Below are positions 22,289 to 34,024 of a stretch of DNA of 64,000 bases, piece after piece (the first letter of the stretch is position 1; every line of letters begins with the position of its first letter). The translations under genes and the position numbers were made by a program. The stretch is from Daucus carota subsp. sativus (lineage: Eukaryota > Streptophyta > Magnoliopsida > Apiales > Apiaceae). The notes beneath the pieces were generated by a model. The model did no database searches. It saw only the letters and a list, made by a program, of their open reading frames with translations, and was not told where the DNA came from. The DNA is taken from NCBI RefSeq assembly GCF_001625215.2, contig NC_030381.2, forward strand, positions 38,190,689 through 38,254,688, in the 5' to 3' direction.

Positions 22289-25200
22289 TCATGAAGCGTT
22301 AATGGCAGCCTGTATTTCCTCCAGAGTTCGTCCTTTTGTCTCTGGTACAACCACGAGGATAAACAATATGGAGATTGCGTTTATTGTACCATAGATGATA
22401 TAAGTTCCTGAAATTGCAACAATGGCAGATGTAAGTGCTGGAACGGAAGTTTCAGTAAGTTTTTGGGTTAATTATCAATTAGATCACTTATTACGCTAGA
22501 AAATATCAAGTGGGTCACTGAAATTTTTTTGGTCTCATTTGAGTCACTAAAGTCATAAAAAATATCAAATAGATACCTCTAATATTTTTTCGAGGAGTAA
22601 ACTTTATTTTTATCGAGTTCCACACATTTTTCTTAGCTGTTAGTATAATCAAATGAAAGGTTATGAATTCTAGTATTTATGATAATATATTCAGATTTTA
22701 AGAAATTTATTTGCTATTTATTTTTGATTTTACAATTATTTTGTTTAATTTATATCAAATAAATAGAAAATAAATTTTTTAAAATCTGAATATATTATCA
22801 TAAATACTAGAATTCATAACCTTTCATTTGATTATACTAACAGCTAAGAAAAATGTGTGGAACTCGATGAAAAATAAAGTTTACTTCGAGATATTAGAGG
22901 TATCTATTTGATATTTTTTATGACTTTAGTGACTCAAATGAGACCAAAAATTTTCCAGTGACTCACTTGATATTTTCTAGCATAATAAGTGATCTAATTG
23001 ATAATTAACCCAGTAAGTTTTTTATACTCGGAGCCAGAGGAGACTCAAAAATTTCCCTTGCGTGTTTAGTTTAGGTGCACGAATCAATGTTAACTATTGA
23101 TGACGAGCTATGTTTTACCATATGAGCTCCAGCTGATGAGGAAATTGAAAGTGTAGGAAACTGCCCAGGAAGTGGACCAGTTAGCGAGCGTTGCCAGGCT
23201 TCCTGCAGATCCTTTGATGTCGAGAGGAAATATCTGGAAGACAAAAGGTAGAAGGCAGTAGATTAAGTAGTGACAGCCGGAGACGATAGATGCATTTGAT
23301 GATCTCCGGGGCATACCTCAGACATTATGACCCATGGAACTGCTCCCATTCCTATGGAGAAGGATCCTATGTAAACCTGAGAACAAGTAAGGTAATGGTT
23401 TTGTGTCAAGCCACTGAATCTCCGTAAATTGTAGGTTTAAACAAAAAGTTGGTGGTATTACCAGTATGCCGCTTACAGCAAGTGCTGGTGTCACCTTCAC
23501 AGCTAGTTCATACGTCTGGTGCAGAGTAAATTTTACGCTTTAGATGAATCTGAGTTAAGTGGATACAGGATGCAAGATTAGTCGACGTCTGTTACCTTCA
23601 AGTAGAACGATGACCCTGTTAGTATGCAACCGACAACCAACCCCGATGCTGAAGCCTACACATGAAGATGCACGTTCTTAGAAAACCGAAGAAAGTTAAG
23701 ATGCAGATACTTGAAGACAGTGTTCTTGTTCACTAGGATGTTGGATTACCAGTATAAGTGGCTTTCTCCCAGCTCTGTCTATTACTAATGCACCTAATGC
23801 AGTAACCACAACCTACACAGAAAAATCTATTGCATAATTCTGGTCGAAGAAACGAGCACTTGGCTTATCTCTGGGGGAAGATGATAGAATTAGAGAAGCT
23901 CACCTGAAGACATGCATAGATTATAGTACCAGTATCAGAGGGAAAACCTGGAATTTTAGAGATATTAGAGATATAATAAGTATCAGAACAGAGAGCAATT
24001 CAGCGATCTCCCTGGCTAGAAGAACGGATCTTTATACCTGCTGACTCGAAGATATCTCTGACATAGAAGCAGACTCCGTTAATTCCTCCCAGTTGTTGGG
24101 TGAACATCAATCCGACTCCTATCTGGTCATTATAAGTAAGTGGTGGTCGTAGATTAGACGTGGATAATGTGAATTGCGGTGGAATATTTGGCTTATTTGA
24201 CAAAATTCATCGCGGAATAGTTGTACCTAGAACTAGAAAATAACAATACGAAGAAAGGCATTTACTATGATTGAGCGCAGGTATCTTTTCTGAAACAAAT
24301 CCATCAGCTTAGATTTCGGGAGCTTTGCGAGGCTTCTTATGTAATCCTGTCAAGAATTGAAATGCTCATGAGTTTCATCTTCCAAACTGTGGTAGACTCT
24401 AGTTAAAACACTGGAATTTAGAGCTTGAAATTATCAACCTGGATTTCTGTTGCTTCCTCTGATATATCAGCTTCTTTTCCCCGCAGTCTCTGCAGCGCGA
24501 TAAGAAATTTTTCCTGATCTCCATTCTTAGCCTGCAGAGTTCAAAAACCATTACTCTCATCTGTTTCAAATCTTGTTTATAGATGTGCAAAATATACTTC
24601 CACCCGCGGTCTCTTTTACCAGCCATCTCGGGGACTCTGGAACGATTGGAAGGCCCAGAAGAAGGACAGCACAAGGTATTATTCCTGCAAGACATCAGAA
24701 CGAGGAGATTCAGTGTTGAGTACAAAGTCATCAATAATATGATTATTGATGTTTCACCTGTCAATGCTAAGGTCCTCCATGTTATCGCTGTTCCTATGAT
24801 AAAGGCAAAAGAGATTCCACAAATAATCATGAGCTGTAGAGCAAACAGAAACTGTATTAGCACAATCTTCACAACCGCAACATTATTTCTATGCTGATGG
24901 ACACATTTTAGATGATCTCTTTGCGCGTCTTCTTGAGACACTTTTAACATTATTCATTATGAGGTTTTAGCATTTGATCAGGCAAAGCCTTTTACCTGAT
25001 TGGTAGTTGTCAAAGCTCCTCGTAAATGCTTTGGTGAAATTTCGGCTATGAACACTGGAATCTTGTCATGATAAATATAACATTAATCCGGTGAAGTATC
25101 TGAACGTAGGGAACTCTGAGATATGAACTAGGACCGGAGTATAACTAAGACAGACGGAAAGTTTACCACATAGGAATAGACCCCCATTCCATATCCTGTT

Positions 25201-26290
25201 GCCAGTCTTCCGATATTCAGAGAAAGAGGCCCCTTTTAGACATAAGGATACAAGAACAGGTTCTGCATTAGTACTCTCCACTGAAATTCCAGACAATTAG
25301 GCTTTAGTTATGTTTACCAACCTCTGCGAAGTATATTGCTAGCCATCCTGCTGTGCAGAAACTGCTTGCCACCCTCAGTGCCTGTATATGTTGCTTGTTA
25401 TACCGACTCTTAGCATAAGATAGAAACTCCTGCAGAGTCTAAGCATGGTGAAAGGCGTATAATTTGAGTAGCTTACCCCTTTACGTCCTGTGAAATCAGC
25501 AATGCGCCCACTTGTGATTGCGCCAATCATTGCACCAAAATTCAGTATAGAGCCAAACAATGAGTACTGCATGTGTACCATTAGAGTTTTCAGTAGTATG
25601 ATTATTATGGTAGATGGACAGTGCATGTACTTTTATGCTTCTAAAGTACAGAGATATATTTGTGCTTAGTCAACTGAAGACATTTTACTTGTAGAGTCTA
25701 GGGAGGGTAAGATGTATGCAGAGTACTGCAGACCTTACCAATATTAGTGATTCCAGAACCCCTGATCGGATCTTGTGGCGTTTAAGTGCAGTTACAATGC
25801 ATGAAAGTTTCATGTATATATGATTTTCATGCAGTTACTCATTCCAGATTGAAAGAGATAAATAAATGCACTCGAAACACTTTTAGACAGAATGTGCAGA
25901 TTTGGACCAACCTCTGCTAAAGTCAGGTTTAGATCTTCTGTGATGGCAGACTGAATAGGCGAAGAAAAGCCAATCTGAGAGGAAAAGGAAAACAAAGGTA
26001 TAAATTATAAACTTGATCATGATTTCTATTAACATCTTTGAACTATCTTGGAGGAATAAAAATATGCATGAAGTGAAAAGCACGCGTACGCATGATCCAA
26101 ATGCAAAAGAACCACAAACTGTGACAAATGTTGTAAGATAAAGAATCCATTGATGACCCTTGTTCTTTCTGGTATGATATTGAACTGCATAGCCATCATC
26201 TTCAACTTTATCCTTCTCGAGTATGAGGGCCACTCTTATATCTACCTGATAGTTGTTTTCAGCTACCTCGACATTCTGTTTGATGGCCAT
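22289..26290 (-). CDS. ERD6-like monosaccharide transporter, copy A
   Basis: Eighteen coding exons on the minus strand: 26290-26090, 25974-25912, 25566-25477, 25381-25322, 25232-25167, 25061-24996, 24833-24758, 24684-24620, 24531-24439, 24346-24266, 24122-24038, 23947-23904, 23812-23750, 23655-23596, 23515-23462, 23376-23317, 23233-23119, 22407-22289. All have GT donors and AG acceptors and join in frame to 486 residues, the usual size. Major-facilitator sugar-porter signatures are present: [11 protein letters not shown] after TM2, VPESPRWL after TM6, [12 protein letters not shown] in TM7, DRAGRKPL after TM8, and [12 protein letters not shown] after TM12. Family knowledge: ERD6-like proteins mostly act in the tonoplast, moving glucose or other monosaccharides with protons, and often respond to stress. 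The hydrophilic N-terminus of about 50 residues should be cytosolic. Intron 17 carries the inverted-repeat element at 22465-23011. Confidence 0.92.
22465..23011. mobile_element. Mutator-like MITE, near-perfect 547-bp hairpin, in intron 17 of transporter A
   Basis: Starts GGGTTAATTATCAATTAGAT and ends with its reverse complement. Both sides are flanked by the same 11 bases AGTAAGTTTTT (22454-22464 and 23012-23022), the length expected for Mutator-like elements. The two arms (about 22465-22735 and 22755-23011) match almost throughout, leaving a short AT-rich loop. Non-coding. High arm identity suggests that it is young. A transcript through this intron would fold into a long double-stranded RNA. 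Confidence 0.88.
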
Positions 26291-28422
26291 TTTTTTGCAA
26301 CAAAAGAAATAGAGAGGTCAGCTGATATGAACTCCAGTGCAGGAAGATAACCAATTATTATGGTATTTATATACTCTTAGAGATTTAGTTTCTTTAAACA
26401 TATATTTTTGGCTTGTTTGCAGATTTCCACGTTGATGTAAAGCTGGCTCTTACGACGAGTCATGGCCAGATCAGCAATGACATTGTGCACAGTCAGATAC
26501 CTGCATTATGTTATCACAATTGTTTGGTTTTTCAAGGCCCACAGGCAGTCCTGTCGCAGGCGATTGTTGTCTTTACCTTGTTATTTTAAGGAAAACAGGT
26601 TGCTTCTGGGATATCAAATTATCGGTTTTCCTCTGAGATTTTTTGAAGCAGGACCTACTGTAAGGACGGCCTTTGTGCTTGGCTTTTAAATCACATTCCA
26701 GCTAAGAATACAACTTATCTGCAAGTTGCAGGCATTAGTATACTTGCAACTTGGACTACTGGTTTATTCACCTCTGTAATCAACTGATAAGATTACTATT
26801 CCTGTCTTCATTTCATCTATCAAGCCTTTTGTCAACCTTAAAATGATGATCAGTGTATTGTATTCAGGCAGGTATGGGACTATGAGGGTATGCAATAATA
26901 CTTTTGTTAAGTATGAAGTATGTGCGCGACGTGCAAACATAGAACCATAGAGGCATCCAATAAGAAACCAGACAATTCGAGAGGGATAAGAGATGGGATC
27001 AGAGATTTAAAATGATCCCCTACATACATATCTCGACTTCATATGTAATGCATACCATGCATTACAGATAGATGGGATCGTAGATCTGAAACGATACCTA
27101 ACTATTTTATGTACACTTAAAGAAAAACCAGTTGGAGAGATTTCACCTTCATAGGCTTAATTATATGCCCAAGTTGCAGAATAAGGCTGACTCTTGTGGA
27201 TGCAAGAGGCCATTAGCAATTTGAATGGATTCACACTGTGACATTGCTGTTCTTTCCTTTTAAGTCGCCACACTATATATTACAATGCTGCAGAAGTAAC
27301 AGTTCGAGAGATCAAGTTGACAACATTAGTCCAAGAAGGGTGACTGGATACACAATCATTTTCGTTTGTTTGTTTCGAAGAGGACTATATGATCATAAGG
27401 ACTATGGGAAAATATCAGAATACAAAGGCCTCTCAACAGACTTGCTATTTGCATGCATTGAGTGATTCATGTAAATAGCATAATTGATCTTATGCTGAAT
27501 GCTTAGAGACTGTTTGTCTCCGGCAAGTCAGGCTTAAAGCTAATTTTAATGTTACGCTCAAAGATGTATGTTTGTGTAATAAACTAATTTAAATCCATAA
27601 GTTAGTTTGAGCTGCTCTTTTGAGTGACTTAATTTTTTGATAATAATTGCCCATGAGTGACAAGTTACCCATAAATCACTTTTATTTTTATTATTACATT
27701 TTTAATAACCCATAAGTCTAATAAGTCAAAATTACCCAAATTGACATTTTAATCACCCAACTTATCATATTAAGTCACGTTAAGTCATAAATCATAATTT
27801 TAAACTCAACGTTTGGCTCACCTGTAAGATTTCTTCGGGCCGATCATGCTGAAGGTTAATCAGAGGTTCGAAGACACTAATACTTAAGTTGATCAAACAA
27901 TCCAATTTGAAATATAGTTTTCTTTGTTTGTTTTTAAACGACAAGCAAATTCAAAGAGTATCCCTGCCCCTATGCTCATGTCTCAAGCACACTCTGAACA
28001 GAGGTACTTGAACTCTGTTTATGGCGTTTCTACCATGTTAACTTTCCAGCTTTTAGATATAATTTTTTCTGATATTACCATCTATGGTTGCATATCATGT
28101 AAAATACACAACATACGACACAGCTTTGACAGTAAGAAACATAATTCTCAAGTTTTCATGGATTTACACCATGTTGCATCTACTTGAAATTAGAAAAGAC
28201 ATGAATAATAATGGAGAATTGGAGATGAACAATAAGGGCTGGTATGGTATGATTAAGTGCCTACTTCCTATAGAATCCCGAGAACAGTACAATATAAAGG
28301 AAATGTTCCTACATTACACCTTCCCAGATCCTGCAGATTCGAAAGCTTAAAAAGATCCAGCAGATTCGAAAGCCTTGAACTGGATATGTTCTTTTTGTTG
28401 CAGCCAACCAAAACCTCTCTGA
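26291..28422. other. Spacer between tandem sugar-transporter genes
   Basis: Holds the promoter of copy A (the part nearest 26291) and the 3' UTR of copy B (the part nearest 28422). A short direct repeat with AGATTCGAAAGC lies near 28337-28374. A segment at about 27506-27819, rich in TAAGTCA/TGACTTA and bounded by GACTGTTTG and CGTTTGGCTC, may be an old hAT- or Harbinger-like MITE, but I found no clean target duplication. No gene seen. Confidence 0.5.
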
Positions 28423-31400
28423 CTATGAAGAATTTAAGGTACTTTGAATCTGTTCTAACGTCCGTCCTTTGGTTTCTGGTACAATCATGATCACAAATAC
28501 GATGGCCAGTGCATTTATAGCAGCGTAAAGAATGTATGTTCCTGACATGACATACATGTACAGAAGGTTAATCTTTGCATGTTATGTTCTAGACGTCTAG
28601 TATGTTTCAGAGCTTTGATTCACAAGTTCAAGCTTCACAAATGAGAAAATGTTAAGAGTTTATTTACCATAAGAACTCCAGCTTATTAGAAAATTGAAAG
28701 TGTATGAAACTGCCCATGCACCAAACCAGTTTACTAGTGTTGCTAGGCTTCCACCAGCTCCTTTGATATTAATATCAAATATCTACAAGAAAATGTAATT
28801 AATATTACTGGATCAGATATGGCCTTAATCTAAAAGTGTCAGGTGCTTGTAGATATATCTGCAGACGTACTTGCCAACCAAACTAAACATACTTTTGCCC
28901 TACTCCAGTGAGTAGAGAGCCTGTTATCGTGAAACAAGTCGTGGAACATAGAACTATTATGCAAAATATTTTAGGTTCATACTGTACTTACTTCAGACAT
29001 CACAACCCATGGAACAGATCCCATTCCTATTGAGAAAGATCCTATGTAAACCTGGGACCAGCAAAGTCCAAAGGTTAATGTTAATATATATTCTGACAGG
29101 CCAATTTGTTAGTTAAAATAAATTAAATCACTGCTTAAAAATTACCAATATGCCTGTTACAGCCAGTGCAGGTGCTGCCTTGAGTCCTATTTCATAAGTC
29201 TGGTCCATAATAGAAGCTTCAGAATTTAACTCGAAAGCCAAGGTAAATAAAAATGGATTTATACTTTATAGATACGTAGCATGATTCATACCTTTAGGTA
29301 GAATGACAGCCCTGTTATCAGACAACCTAATACCAAGCCTGATGCTGAAGCCTATAAGAATATGACAGACAGAATATTGAATTTTAAAGAGAACATTCAG
29401 CAGAACATATCTGAAGGTGATGCTAAAATCTTTAATGCTAGGCTATACCAGTAAAAGGGGTTTTCTTCCGGCTCTGTCTATAATGAATGCGCCTAGTCCA
29501 GTAATAACAACCTGATATAGCATTATTGAAATAAAGATAAGCTCAAAGCAACCAGTTGTCTCTTAAATGTAGAATAGAGATATCAAAGACTGTTCTGAAA
29601 GGGCTGGCATTTGATACCTGAATACATGCATAAATTATGGTACCAACATCTGCAGGAAATCCTGAGATCGTACAGTTCAATTGAAACTAATCAGTGTCAA
29701 TTTTATTATTCCAACTCCAAAAATATAACAGCTTCTAAGACATGGTGAATGCAGTTCAAAGAAGGTTCAGATATTATTATGAGATGAAAGGTAGGAAATA
29801 AAAATTTAAAATCCCAGGTTTTTCTTTTCTTGTTAAATTATCTGTACCTGCTGATTCAAGTATACTGCTGACATAGAAGCAGATTCCATTGATTCCCCCA
29901 AATTGCTGAAAAACCATCAACCCTACTCCTATCTGGTCGTTAATAATAACATAGTCAACACGAAGAGTTAGAACAGATAAAAAAAGATATGCTGGTACAT
30001 TGAAGACTTAACAATGAAACTTAGCCACTACAGCTGCTAAGAAGCAAAGTGAAATAGATTTGAGTAATAACGGTTAAAAAAGAAGATTACAATGACTGAG
30101 CGTATGTATCTTTTTTGAAACAAATCCAGCAGCTTAGCTTTCGGGAGCTTCTCAAGAGTTTCAATATAATCCTGTAAAACGGATGGGATAATTTTGTATG
30201 TCATCTTGTAATCAGCTTAGACAGTGTGAATGTAGTCGAGAGCAGGGTGTAGAGTTAAAAGGAAGAACCTGAATTTCAGCTGCCTCTTCAGATATATCAA
30301 AATGTTTCCCACGAAGTCGTTGTAAAGCTACTTCAAATTGTTTCTGATTTCCTGTCTTTGCCTGCATGCATTTGAAATTTAATTTCCATATGTTCCCTTT
30401 TAGATAACTTTCATATAATTATATTTTCCGTTTTTTACCAGCCATCTGGGAGACTCTGGAATGAAGAAAAGACCCAAAAGCAGAACTGCACATGGTACAA
30501 TTCCTGTAGAACACATAAGATACAAGTCTTTTCTCAATGTGTTTTCCTTTTTCTACTATTTTATCGACCAATGTTGATGGAAGAGTTCAATATGTAACAA
30601 AATCATAGTTAAGCTGATTCAAGAAATTTCACCTGCTAATGCTAAAGCTCTCCATGATATCATTGTTCCTATAATGAAAGACACGGAGACTCCAGTAGTA
30701 ATCATGAGCTGTACATTACAAAGTATCTGTTAACTTACAGACTCACAATATGTACATTATTTAAACACATTCTTTCAGTTATATTCTAATACCTGATTTG
30801 CAACTGTTAAGGCTCCTCGTAAATTCTTAGGTGCAATTTCAGCTATAAACACGGGTACCTAAGTATGCCAATAATACCAGCTTATAGCTAAAATGTAAGG
30901 GGAAAATAGGATCCAGTGTGTATAATGTAGAACGGAAAGAATATGTACCACATAGGAGAAGACTCCCATTCCGTAACCTGTTGCTAATCTTCCAATATCC
31001 AGAGGAACAGTCCCCTTATGTAAAAATATATGAAAGAGTTAAAGTTGTGGAACTTTATGCTGTAACTGCTGTCTCGTGTAACTTGTTAACAGTTATATAA
31101 ACAAACCTGAGCAAAGTATATTGCAAGCCACCCTGCAACACAGAAGCCACTCGCCACTCTCAGCGCCTGGTGAGAAGAGCAGAAGGTCCTTAGCTAAGAT
31201 GTTCATTAGGTACAAAATTCTATGTAGTGGTTGCCATGCTTACCCCTTTCCGACCAATAAAATCAGCAATTCTTCCACTCGTGATTGCACCAATCATTGC
31301 CCCAAATGTCAATATAGATCCGAACAATGAGTACTACATTCAAAACCAGGATAATTCAGTTCAACAGCTCTGAAGATTAGCAACTATTCTTAAAGTCTAT

Positions 31401-31992
31401 AAAATGTTTAATCTCTAAAACCTAAAATTCTCATACATTCAATTGGATTAAATTTGCCGAAATTTAGCTCTTATAGCAATTTAAACATTTGTCAGTTAAC
31501 AATCAGTACAGTATTCTCTACTGTTAAGTTACTAAACCAAACACATGTTACCTGAGCTCTGATACAATGTTAACCAAACACATGTTACCTGAGCTCTGAT
31601 ACAATGTTAAGTACCCGCAGGATTATATATCTTTAACACATACGACTGCAAATATTCAATCCGCTACCAACTAACCTCAGCTATCGAAAGATTTATATCT
31701 TTAGTGATTGCAGATTGAATAGGTGAAGAATAGCCTGCCTGAGAGTGAAAGACAAACAATAAAATTAAGATCACCAAGAAATCATAAATTTGAGTATAAA
31801 AATTTGAGTGAAAAGTAAGAGAACACTCACACAGGATCCAAATGCATAAGAACCACAAACTGCCACAAATGTCGAAAAATATACCATGGTCTGATCCTCA
31901 ACTCCATTCCCATCTCTCTGAGAATTCGAATTCGACTCTGATACAAGTGGAACTCTTGTCTCTTTTTCCACTCTTTTATCATCTTTCTCCAT
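28423..31992 (-). CDS. ERD6-like monosaccharide transporter, copy B
   Basis: Eighteen coding exons on the minus strand: 31992-31831, 31738-31676, 31333-31244, 31166-31107, 31014-30949, 30858-30793, 30708-30633, 30503-30439, 30361-30269, 30171-30091, 29932-29848, 29661-29618, 29511-29449, 29351-29292, 29199-29146, 29051-28992, 28782-28668, 28541-28423. Together they give 473 residues. Every exon after the first has exactly the length seen in copy A. Sugar-porter motifs are intact: [51 protein letters not shown]. The TM7 motif has Phe for the Leu of copy A (QQFGGINGI against QQLGGINGV), a region that lines the sugar path, so substrate preference may differ (inference). The N-terminus ([19 protein letters not shown]) is unlike copy A. 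Confidence 0.92.
31535..31608. repeat. Perfect 37-bp tandem duplication in intron 2 of transporter B
   Basis: Two identical 37-base units (31535-31571 and 31572-31608), each starting AACCAAACACATGTTACCTG and ending TACAATGTT. They lie between exon 3 (31333) and exon 2 (31676) and should not affect splicing. Confidence 0.9.
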
Positions 31993-32685
31993 GTTTCTTC
32001 ACTGATAACAGAAGAAAATTTAGCTAGAGTGCTAATGCAATCACAGAATTCTAAGTGACTGAGGATCAAGAAATTATGTTATGTAATATTTATCATTTAA
32101 ATACACATATCATATGATTGATTATACAAGAAAAGTTAAGACATTTCTATTGTTTTACATGATTATATCAGTGTGTAGATGCTGACATGGCAAAGGAGGA
32201 GCTTGTACTATGTGATGTCATGGGAGAAATGAAATCTAGGAAAAAAAATTAATGGCTGAAACTCAATGATAAAAATTTTAAATTATTCCTATTTTAGAAC
32301 AAACAGAAACGAAAAGAATATCCACCATCTTGGAATATAAATTACTGGGCGTATTTTATTATGATTTTAATATTATACTAATGATATTTTAATTTAATGA
32401 ATTGCGGCACAAGATGAACATAGCAGAGGTTATTATGATTCTCTTTATAAATTTTTTGTATTATTTGATACATATTTTAAAATATATGTTTTTTATAATT
32501 TATTTTAAAATTTTCTTTAAAAATTTTTTATATTAAATTTTTATAAAAATAAATCAAAATAATATATAAAATTATATTTTATAAGAGATTTAAAACATAG
32601 GACAATTCTGTTCCCAAAAATAAAAAAGACCGAGGGAGGAGTAAAATTTATGTAGTAGTGTACTCAAAAGTTTGGGTGTTGTTGC

Positions 32686-33547
32686 TAGGGGTGAGCAAAA
32701 ATCCGAATAAATCCGAAACCGAAACCGAAACCGCTAAAAACCGTATAAAACCGAACCGTATAAAACCGAACCGAAACCGAAACCGTAAATTTAAAAACCG
32801 AACCCGAAACCGATTATGCGGTTCCGGTTATAGCTAGGAACCGATCCGAAAAAACCCGAACCGATCCGATTTTTAAAATATTATATATATATATATATAT
32901 ATAATATTTTATATTTATAGTAAGATTTAAATGTTAACAATACAAAGTTACATATACATTTACTGAAAATATAGAATTACTGCGATTAAATTGGACTTGG
33001 GCCTGTGCTTAGTCTGATTACTGTTTTCGATTAAGCAAATAGTTTTAGTTCGTGTTACACATTATCACAATCTTCAAACTTGCTGATTGCATAATTTAAG
33101 TTTGGACATTTGTTCTGCAGGATTACAGAATACCGATGAAATGCAAGTAACCAATCCTAAATTGAGGTTTAACTAGAAAAACTGCATTGTTTGAATTCAC
33201 TAATGCACTTTAATATACACCTGGGGTTGTCTCTGCAGAGCAGAACTCAGAAATCAGGTTGTCCCTGCACTCTAGTATCAGTAGTATTAATATTCATGTA
33301 AACTTCGGACGGATGCATAATTTTTACCTAAGTTTTAATTATTCATGTATAATTATTTTTTCCTTTTTTTCATGCGGTTTTATAACCGAAACCGAACCGA
33401 TAAAAACCGAATCCGAGGATTTGGAACCGAAACCGAATCCGAAGATGAGGTTGCGGTTGAGGTTTTCGATTTCTAAAACCGAGGGCATGCGGTTCCGGGT
33501 GCGGTTTTATCCAAAAACCGCACCGAACCCGCATCCGCTCTCCCCTA
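32686..33547. mobile_element. Non-autonomous hAT-like element with AACCG-rich ends
   Basis: 862 bp, flanked by the 8-base duplication GTTGTTGC (32678-32685 and 33548-33555), diagnostic of hAT elements. Termini TAGGGGTGAGC and GCTCTCCCCTA are imperfect inverted repeats. Inside each end lies a run of degenerate AACCGAAACCG repeats (about 32700-32870 and 33375-33535), which face each other as inverted subterminal arrays of the kind transposases bind. The centre (32880-33370) is AT-rich with a (TA)n run and shows no transposase. Confidence 0.82.
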
Positions 33548-33767
33548 GTTGTTGCCCCTTGGTCTCGCAATAAGTACCAAAAGAAGATGGTCCCTGTGGA
33601 CTTTCAACCAAGTCTCTTTCTGTTTGGCTCATTGGCTGGGACTATAATCTGAATTGACTGAAGAATATACGTATATGCAACACTTTAAAACACTTCATTC
33701 AGTGTTGCACATCAACTTGGGCTGGCTTGTCCTCTGATTATTCTGTTAACTTGCTTATTGTTAAATA

Positions 33768-34024
33768 CTCCTTCCGTTTCAAATTAGATGTCCACTTTCA
33801 AAAAATCACACAGTTTAAAGTTTAAGAAAAGTGGAAGTTCACAAATTAATTGCAATAAATGAACATAATATATAGAATGAGATTGATATAGGAAATATAA
33901 ATAAGAGATATGTGGAGTAGAATTGATTTTGAAAATATAATTTTGTATTGAAAGTTGAAGTGGACAACTAATTTGAAACAAATTATTTTTTTGAAAGTGG
34001 ACATGTAAATTGAAACGGAGGGAG
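33768..34024. mobile_element. Stowaway MITE
   Basis: 257 bp, flanked by TA (33766-33767 and 34025-34026). The left end CTCCTTCCGTTTCAAATTAG and the right end, ending AATTGAAACGGAGGGAG, are long inverted repeats that continue inward (ATGTCCACTTTCAAAAAA against TTTGAAAGTGGACATG). Non-coding. Confidence 0.88.

Noticed and set aside
31535-31608. The 37-bp tandem unit contains, on the minus strand, TGTATCAGAGC, similar to the initiator-Met tRNA primer-binding site of Copia elements.
   Set aside because: No LTR-like ends or internal retroelement sequence surround it, and it sits inside a transporter intron. Treated as a simple tandem repeat.
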